Source: JdFR-22 sp046537735
GTDB lineage: Archaea > Halobacteriota > Archaeoglobi > Archaeoglobales > Archaeoglobaceae
NCBI GenBank assembly: GCA_046537735.1
Contig: JBKHKH010000026.1
Location: 1 to 19,235 of the forward strand
Length of the DNA stretch: 19,235 bases
Reading direction: 5' to 3'
Shown here one piece after another: positions 14,768-19,235 of the stretch; the stretch's first letter is position 1; each line of letters starts with the position of its first letter. The position numbers and the translations under genes are program-made. Under the pieces are notes generated by a model that was given only the letters and a program-made list of their open reading frames with translations, was not told the DNA's origin and made no database searches.

Positions 14768-15613
14768 TCAATGACCGCTCATCCGCTTAATATATCTATT
14801 TCTGAAGGCAAGGGCAGAGACGTTTATGACCAGGAACATGATGATCAGCACAAATGAGGCTGCATAGGCGCGGTTGATAGCGTCTGAAGTGTATCCCTGA
14901 GTTGCGACCATGTAGGTGTAAACGGGGAGCGACCCCACAGGATCGAATAGTGAAATAGGGAGGAACCACTCTAGACCCGAGCCAGCGGTGAAAAGGATCA
15001 CTGCAGCTTCTCCTATAGCTTTCCCCATTCCCAGAAGGACTCCGGTCAGAATACCGGGGTAGGCGCTCTTCAACACCAGGTGCCGGATGGTCTTCCACTT
15101 TGACACCCCAAGAGCAAGAGATGCTTCCCTGTAGGATTGCGGTACCGCCTTTATGGCCTCCTCTGAAGTACGGACAGTCCAGGGCAGTATCATAAAACCC
15201 AGGGACAGTCCTCCCGCCAGTAAACAGGGTTGCAAGGGCAGGTAATGGATGAAAATTATGAAGCCAAATATACCTATCACTATAGACGGTATTCCCGCCA
15301 AGCACTCTACAAAGAATCTCACAGTTCTGGTCAACAGGTTATGGGGAGCATACTCCGAGAGATATATCCCAGAGCCCACTCCCAGAGGCACAGCAAATAG
15401 AAGGCAGACCCCTGTAAGGTACAGGGATCCGATAAGCTGAGGAAATATTCCTCCTTCTCCCAGCCTTCCTTGAGGGAAACCCGTGAGGAAATCGAGTGTT
15501 ATGAGTTGTACTCCGTTAAGGGTCAGGTAACCAGCCACGATGAGTAAAATTATTACAGCGACGGAGGCGCTCGCTCCTAAACCTGCTTTAGCCAGCTTCT
15601 CGCTCAAGCTCAT
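14768..15613 (-). CDS. pstA: phosphate ABC transporter permease PstA (copy 2)
   Basis: 281 residues, about six membrane helices, first at 14-36. Coupling motif QSYREASLALGVSKWKTIRH, then GILTGVLLGMGKAIGEAAVILFTAG; the GEAAV in place of the usual GETAP is a small departure from most PstA proteins. Position after PstC and the GMGKAIGE motif support PstA. The ATG overlaps the TGA of pstC2 by 4 nt (ATGA), so the two permeases are translationally coupled. Confidence 0.93.
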   Translation of the reverse strand: MSLSEKLAKAGLGASASVAVIILLIVAGYLTLNGVQLITLDFLTGFPQGRLGEGGIFPQLIGSLYLTGVCLLFAVPLGVGSGIYLSEYAPHNLLTRTVRFFVECLAGIPSIVIGIFGFIIFIHYLPLQPCLLAGGLSLGFMILPWTVRTSEEAIKAVPQSYREASLALGVSKWKTIRHLVLKSAYPGILTGVLLGMGKAIGEAAVILFTAGSGLEWFLPISLFDPVGSLPVYTYMVATQGYTSDAINRAYAASFVLIIMFLVINVSALAFRNRYIKRMSGH

Positions 15614-16473
15614 TTCACTTCACCTCTCCTCACTATAGCTGTCGTTATAAGGTTCAGCACAGCTACAACCACGAAGAGCACAAATCCCAGAGCATACAGT
15701 GCGTGGTGGTGCATGGAGCCCCACACGGAGTAGGGGAACTCGATGACTATGGTGGAGGTTATGACCCTTACGGGCTCCAGTAAACTCTCAGGGATGTAGG
15801 GTGGCGATGGGTTCCCGATGACCATCAGGACCGCCATGGTCTCTCCTATGGCATTCCCCATACCCAGAATTAGTGCTGCCAGTATCCCCGAGCGGGCATT
15901 GGGCAGGACTACTTTTCTTATGGTCTGCAATTCCGTTGCCCCCAGAGCGAGAGATGCTTCTCTGTATGTGCGGGGAACCGACCTTATAGAGTCTTCGGAT
16001 ATGCTGACCACGTGAGGCAGGGTCATTATGGCCAGAATTATCCATCCTGCAAGTATGCACTCCCCGTAACCACCGAAGCCATCCCTTATTACCTCCACCA
16101 GGACCATAAGCCCAAAGAAACCCAGAACGACAGGTGGGATCCCCACCAGCATGTCCACGCTTGGTTTGAGGATGCCTCTCAACCAGCCCGGAGAGAACTC
16201 CGAGAGATATACGGCTGCCGGTATCCCTATAGTCGATGCGATCGCCAGCGCTCCCACACCCACTATAAGCGTGGGTATGAAAATGGGTATTATCCCGAAC
16301 AGATCCTTTTCTGGAGCCCATTTCATTCCCAGAAAGAACTCTCCACCCAACAGGAGAGTGGGAAGGCTTTCTTTTAACAGGAATCCAATAATGAAGAGGA
16401 CGATCAGTATAGATGAGATGGCAGAAACGAATAACAACTTCTCTATTATTTTCTCTCCTATTCCGGCCTCCAT
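15610..16473 (-). CDS. pstC: phosphate ABC transporter permease PstC (copy 2)
   Basis: 287 residues, about six membrane helices, first at 12-36. Coupling motif RTYREASLALGATELQTIRK and ILAALILGMGNAIGETMAVLMVIGN, typical of PstC. The short first extracytoplasmic loop (LGMKWAPEKDLFGI) is of the type seen with short PstS proteins, unlike copy 1. It begins 27 bp after pstS2, the gap holding a T-rich tract that may reduce transcription of this and later genes. Confidence 0.93.
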   Translation of the reverse strand: MEAGIGEKIIEKLLFVSAISSILIVLFIIGFLLKESLPTLLLGGEFFLGMKWAPEKDLFGIIPIFIPTLIVGVGALAIASTIGIPAAVYLSEFSPGWLRGILKPSVDMLVGIPPVVLGFFGLMVLVEVIRDGFGGYGECILAGWIILAIMTLPHVVSISEDSIRSVPRTYREASLALGATELQTIRKVVLPNARSGILAALILGMGNAIGETMAVLMVIGNPSPPYIPESLLEPVRVITSTIVIEFPYSVWGSMHHHALYALGFVLFVVVAVLNLITTAIVRRGEVK

Positions 16474-16482
16474 AACAACCCC

Positions 16483-16500
16483 AAAAATAAAAATAAAAGA
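16483..16500 (-). terminator. T-rich tract between pstS2 and pstC2
   Basis: On the minus strand TCTTTTATTTTTATTTTTGG follows directly on the pstS2 stop codon. Three T runs of 4-5 form a typical weak archaeal terminator inside the operon, which would let the binding protein be made in excess over the membrane subunits. Confidence 0.4.
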
Positions 16501-17397
16501 TTAGGTCGAGGGCATTTTGATATATCCCTGCTCCTCCACCACCTGCTGACCTTCTTCACTCATCACGAAATCCAGGAACGCCTGCTCTAATTGAGAGGGG
16601 TCACCCCTGGTCATCAGATGAAGGGTCCTCACGATAGGGTAATCTCCTGATATAACATTGGCTTTAGTGGGTTCTACGCCGTCTATGTTAAGTGCTTTTA
16701 CGGAATCATCAACATAGCCCAGAGAGAGGTAGCCTATTGCGCCTTCGTTCTTGGATACTGTTGCTCTGATCTCACCGTTAGAGGGTTTGGTCAGCTTGGC
16801 GTCCATCTCGTTATCGAAGGGATCCATTACATAGTTCTCGAACACTTCTCTGGTCCCTGAGCCCGTCTCCCTTGATACCACGTGTATCTCCTTATCTGGA
16901 CCACCTACCTCACTCCACCTGGTGGTCTCTCCTGAAAAGATCTTTGACGCCTGTTCCAGACTCAGATCACTTACTGAGTTACTTGGGTGTACAACTATTG
17001 CCACACTGTCCTTACCAATGTCATAAACCTTGAGATCAGGGTATTTGTCCTTCTCCTCCGGCTTGACATCCCGTGAAGCTGCTCCAATGTCTATCTCTCC
17101 TGCGGCTGATGCCTTAACTCCGTGACCCGAACCGCCACCCGATACCGAGACCCTCACGGCAGGGTGTTCCTGCTGGAAGAGTCTGCCGCATTCCTGGGTT
17201 ATGGGTAGAACGGTCGTTGAGCCCGCGATGGTCAGTTTTCCTGACAATCCTGAACTGCCTGTATCCGTTGTGGTCTCTTCAGGTGTGGACATCCCATCAT
17301 GTGTTGTATCCTCTTCATTTTCTCCTCCTTGTTGAGCGCAACCGGCCAGTAAAACCGTGAACAACAGGAGGCCTGCTATCAATACTTTCTGTTTCAT
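16501..17397 (-). CDS. pstS: phosphate-binding lipoprotein PstS (copy 2, short type)
   Basis: 298 residues. Lipoprotein signal ending LLAGC (C20), then an acidic, Thr/Ser/Glu-rich linker (about 21-52) that tethers the domain to the lipid. The binding domain has LTIAGSTTVLPITQE (55-69), SVSGGGSGHGVKA, IDIGAASRDVKPEE and VSRETGSGTREVFENYV, the phosphate-binding loops of the short PstS type. First gene of the operon pstS2-C2-A2-B2, with AAGGAAG before the ATG. It is divergent from the AbrB-PhoU regulator, which likely controls it. Confidence 0.93.
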   Translation of the reverse strand: MKQKVLIAGLLLFTVLLAGCAQQGGENEEDTTHDGMSTPEETTTDTGSSGLSGKLTIAGSTTVLPITQECGRLFQQEHPAVRVSVSGGGSGHGVKASAAGEIDIGAASRDVKPEEKDKYPDLKVYDIGKDSVAIVVHPSNSVSDLSLEQASKIFSGETTRWSEVGGPDKEIHVVSRETGSGTREVFENYVMDPFDNEMDAKLTKPSNGEIRATVSKNEGAIGYLSLGYVDDSVKALNIDGVEPTKANVISGDYPIVRTLHLMTRGDPSQLEQAFLDFVMSEEGQQVVEEQGYIKMPST

Positions 17398-17567
17398 ATG
17401 AACTTCCTTTAGAGGTTAGGTATATATCGCTTGTCTGAATACATTATACATCTACATTTTTCAATATGGATATAAATATTCGCATATACTCTATATACAT
17501 CTATACATTTTCATTACAATACTTTAAAACAACAAATAATATATACATGATATAAGGTTGGAGCATT
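17398..17567. promoter_or_regulatory. divergent promoter region of pstS2 and the PhoU-type regulator
   Basis: 170 bp, very AT-rich. Minus-strand TATA candidates for pstS2: GAATATTTATATCC (forward 17468-17481) and GATATATACC (forward 17419-17429). Plus-strand candidate for the regulator: CTTTAAAAC (17522-17530), with GGTTGGAG (17556-17563) as ribosome site. TATACATCTA occurs twice exactly (17445-17454 and 17494-17503), 49 bp apart, each followed by a CATTTTTCA/CATTTTCA block, so it may be a regulator site. A near-palindrome ATATACATGATAT is at 17540-17552. Confidence 0.5.
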
Positions 17568-17867
17568 ATGGCCAGAGAAGCGAGGAAGATTTATTCCAGC
17601 GGCAAGAGCAGTTTTATTCTGACTTTGCCCAAAAAATGGGTTTCGGAGAACGACTTGAACAGTGGCGATCTTATCCTGATGGATGTGGGGAAGAACGAGA
17701 TCAGAATATTCCCCAAAGAACCGGAAAGGGGTAAAAAAGAGGCATTAATAGATGATAGGGGGTTAAAGGGAGAGGCTCTGGTAAGACGCATTATCTCCTT
17801 TTATATTGCAGGATATGACTCCATAGTGGTGAGGTACTACAATGAAGGCAATTACTTCTTGCTCTGA
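17568..17867 (+). CDS. AbrB-domain N-terminal part of a split AbrB-PhoU phosphate regulator
   Basis: 99 residues. Residues 1-50 form an AbrB DNA-binding domain (REARKIYSSGKSSFILTLPKKWVSENDLNSGDLILM, then EIRIFPKE), the start of the archaeal PhoU-type regulators. Residues 66-87 (GEALVRRIISFYIAGYDSIVVR) match the linker segment that leads into PhoU in intact relatives. The frame then meets TGA at 17865-17867, and the PhoU domain continues in the +1 frame. The combined stretch 17568-18531 is 964 nt, one more than a multiple of three, and would code for about 320 residues, the usual size of the intact protein. The overlap region 17833-17867 has no base run longer than two, so a homopolymer sequencing error is not the obvious cause. 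Ribosome site GGTTGGAG. Confidence 0.75.
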   Translation: MAREARKIYSSGKSSFILTLPKKWVSENDLNSGDLILMDVGKNEIRIFPKEPERGKKEALIDDRGLKGEALVRRIISFYIAGYDSIVVRYYNEGNYFLL

Positions 17868-18531
17868 GCTGCTCATAGGTTTTGAGGTCCTGGAAGATAT
17901 TGGTAAAGAGATACAGACCGAGGTATTTCTGGATTTCAAGAGACTGAGAACCACTGATATCGTGGAGAAGATATCCCGTATCTGCCACAGCATGTTCTCC
18001 GACTTTTGCAAAGCCTTCCATGAGTATGACCCCTATTTATGCACTTCTATAATGTCCAGAGAAAAGGAGATAGACAAGCTCCACTTCCTCATATTGAGGC
18101 AGCTCAAAATAGCTTCCGACTACTCTGACGTAAGGGACTTTCTGGAAGTACAGGGCAAGATGATGGAGTACAGGACAGTGGTAAGAGCACTGGAGAGGGT
18201 TGCGGACCACGCCGCCAACATAGCCAGAGCCTTGATGAGCCTCAAGAAACCCATACCAGAGCTGTGCGCTCTCACCAATCTTGCCTCAGAGATGCTCCAG
18301 ACTTCAGTGGTCTCCTTTTTCAAGCTGGAATCCGAGTTCGCGGAAGAAGTTCTGGAGAATTACGATGATCTGCTTGATCAAGAACAGGATTATTTGAGAT
18401 ATATTCTTGACAGGGATGTGGAAGAGGCTTTACTGGTAAAAACCATAATAGATAGTTTATTCAGGATCGCCGGTTACTCAGCAGATATTGCAGAAGTTGC
18501 CATCAACCTCAGCGTCGTTCAATCGGAATGA
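17842..18531 (+). CDS. phoU: PhoU-domain C-terminal part of the split AbrB-PhoU regulator
   Basis: 229 residues if begun at ATG 17842, overlapping the AbrB frame by 26 nt. PhoU helical-bundle marks: LLIGFEVLEDIGKEIQ (10-25), SREKEIDKLHFLILRQL (72-88) and VVRALERVADHAANIARA (113-130), the acidic/ERVADH signatures of the PhoU fold. GAGGT at 17831-17835, six bases before the ATG, could serve as an internal ribosome site, so two separate polypeptides are possible; a +1 frameshift making a fusion is the other reading. PhoU proteins restrain Pst transport and signal phosphate status; the AbrB half would bring DNA binding. It ends 14 bp from the convergent surface-protein gene. Confidence 0.78.
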   Translation: MKAITSCSELLIGFEVLEDIGKEIQTEVFLDFKRLRTTDIVEKISRICHSMFSDFCKAFHEYDPYLCTSIMSREKEIDKLHFLILRQLKIASDYSDVRDFLEVQGKMMEYRTVVRALERVADHAANIARALMSLKKPIPELCALTNLASEMLQTSVVSFFKLESEFAEEVLENYDDLLDQEQDYLRYILDRDVEEALLVKTIIDSLFRIAGYSADIAEVAINLSVVQSE

Positions 18532-18545
18532 GCTCCCTGAGAGTG

Positions 18546-19235
18546 CTATCTGTTTCTCGACCTCCACCATCCCACTGCTGCTATCATAGCCATTATCACT
18601 CCCAAAACGCCTACGAAAGGTAATGATCTTGGTGGCGTCTCTGTTGGTGTCGTATTTGCTGGTGAAGCGCTCGCTTGAGTTGGGGTTGGGGTCTGAGTAG
18701 GGGTTTGAGAAGTAGTATTGATTGTTTGAGGGGTAGAAGGGTTAGAAGGTGAGTGAGGAGCATTAGCACTGCTGCCAGGGTCTAAGGGGTGATCGTCGTC
18801 ACCGTCACTCTCACCGTCATTATCTGTATCACTATCAAACGGATCTGTGTGGTAAATATACAGCTCTTCATAATCGTTTAATCCATCACCATCTGAATCA
18901 ATGCATTGATCTTGCGAACACTCATCTTCACAATCTGAATCAACTTCACACTCAGCACCGCATCTATCTGTATCGCAAGTATGACCTATTTCTGAATCTC
19001 CATTTGTACATGAATCAATATTATCATCACAAATCGATTCAAAAGCCTCTCTGTAATCTAAAGTAAAAGGATTATTATCCGGATTATTATCACATGTATC
19101 AATAGCACTAATATCATACTCCGAGCAATCTACTTGTGTTCCATTATTACATTCATTATTTGAACAAACTTCCTGGCCATCACAATAGAGTCCATTATCA
19201 CAGTCAGCGTTTTCCTGGCAGCATTCTACTCCATT
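18546..19235 (-). CDS. secreted cysteine-rich, calcium-repeat surface protein, C-terminal part
   Basis: The minus-strand frame is open from the right edge to TAG at 18546-18548; 229 residues are visible and the start lies outside the window. Order (window residue numbers): a Cys-rich region 1-111 with 16 cysteines, including CDNGLYCDGQEVC and C-x-x-D-S-D-C-E-D-E-C spacing that suggests disulfides; acidic Ca-binding repeats DSDGDGLNDYEEL (113-125) and DSDTDNDGESDGDD (134-147) of the thrombospondin type 3/dockerin-like kind; a Thr/Pro/Ser stalk (about 155-204), probably glycosylated; then LPFVGVLGVIMAMIAAVGWW (206-225) and the basic tail RSRNR. The helix plus basic end is the layout of archaeal surface proteins held by a C-terminal anchor or processed by an archaeosortase. 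Exact sorting class and role are unknown. Confidence 0.82.
   Translation of the reverse strand, partial: NGVECCQENADCDNGLYCDGQEVCSNNECNNGTQVDCSEYDISAIDTCDNNPDNNPFTLDYREAFESICDDNIDSCTNGDSEIGHTCDTDRCGAECEVDSDCEDECSQDQCIDSDGDGLNDYEELYIYHTDPFDSDTDNDGESDGDDDHPLDPGSSANAPHSPSNPSTPQTINTTSQTPTQTPTPTQASASPANTTPTETPPRSLPFVGVLGVIMAMIAAVGWWRSRNR

Noticed and set aside
14796..15305. 169-codon minus-strand frame within pstA2
   Set aside because: Same strand, shifted frame inside a clear PstA gene; His/Gly/Arg-rich sequence with no family resemblance.
15788..16321. 177-codon minus-strand frame within pstC2
   Set aside because: Shifted-frame shadow of the PstC coding sequence.

Overview
The window looks like euryarchaeal DNA, probably from a methanogen, an ANME-type archaeon or a related anaerobe (Halobacteriota). 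Lineage cannot be fixed from sequence alone. The support is a tRNA-Arg without an encoded CCA, TATA-box promoters, oligo-T terminators without hairpins, a phosphate regulator that pairs an AbrB domain with PhoU, lipobox-type binding proteins, and a surface protein ending in a membrane-anchor/sorting-type tail. Genes are densely packed, mostly on the minus strand, with ATGA/GTGA stop-start overlaps and good Shine-Dalgarno sites.

Layout. (1) 1-287: 3' end of a small DUF4870-type membrane protein. (2) 455-526: tRNA-Arg(CCG). (3) 5407 down to 608, minus strand: three-domain rhodanese (EanB-like), PQQ-type sugar dehydrogenase fold protein, aldo/keto reductase, and EgtD-type histidine N-alpha-methyltransferase. 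The methyltransferase and the rhodanese carry the residues I remember as diagnostic for hercynine synthesis and for direct polysulfide insertion into hercynine. I therefore read this block as a candidate oxygen-independent ergothioneine locus in an archaeon, the most interesting feature here. (4) 8533 down to 5579, minus: an iron-complex/cobalamin-type ABC importer (binding protein, permease, ATPase), with operator-like repeats between its TATA box and its start. (5) 8753-8908, plus: an orphan AbrB-like protein. (6) 9805-8951, minus: a xylose-isomerase-like TIM-barrel protein.

(7) 17397 down to 9960, minus: two complete, divergent phosphate import operons head to tail (pstS2-C2-A2-B2, then pstS1-C1-A1-B1), followed by a low-molecular-weight phosphatase/arsenate reductase-type gene. 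A four-unit 9-bp tandem repeat separates the two pst operons. (8) 17568-18531, plus, divergent from pstS2: the archaeal AbrB-PhoU regulator, split by a +1 frame change with a 26-nt overlap of its two reading frames. (9) 18546-19235, minus, running off the right edge: the C-terminal 229 residues of a secreted, cysteine-rich, calcium-repeat protein with a Thr/Pro stalk and a C-terminal membrane anchor. It has no start codon inside the window.

Working together: the right half handles phosphate supply (two transporters of different binding-protein type, a PhoU regulator, and an ArsC-like protein that may deal with arsenate entering by the same route). The middle handles chelated metal or corrinoid uptake. 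The left block probably makes a thiol/thione histidine derivative.
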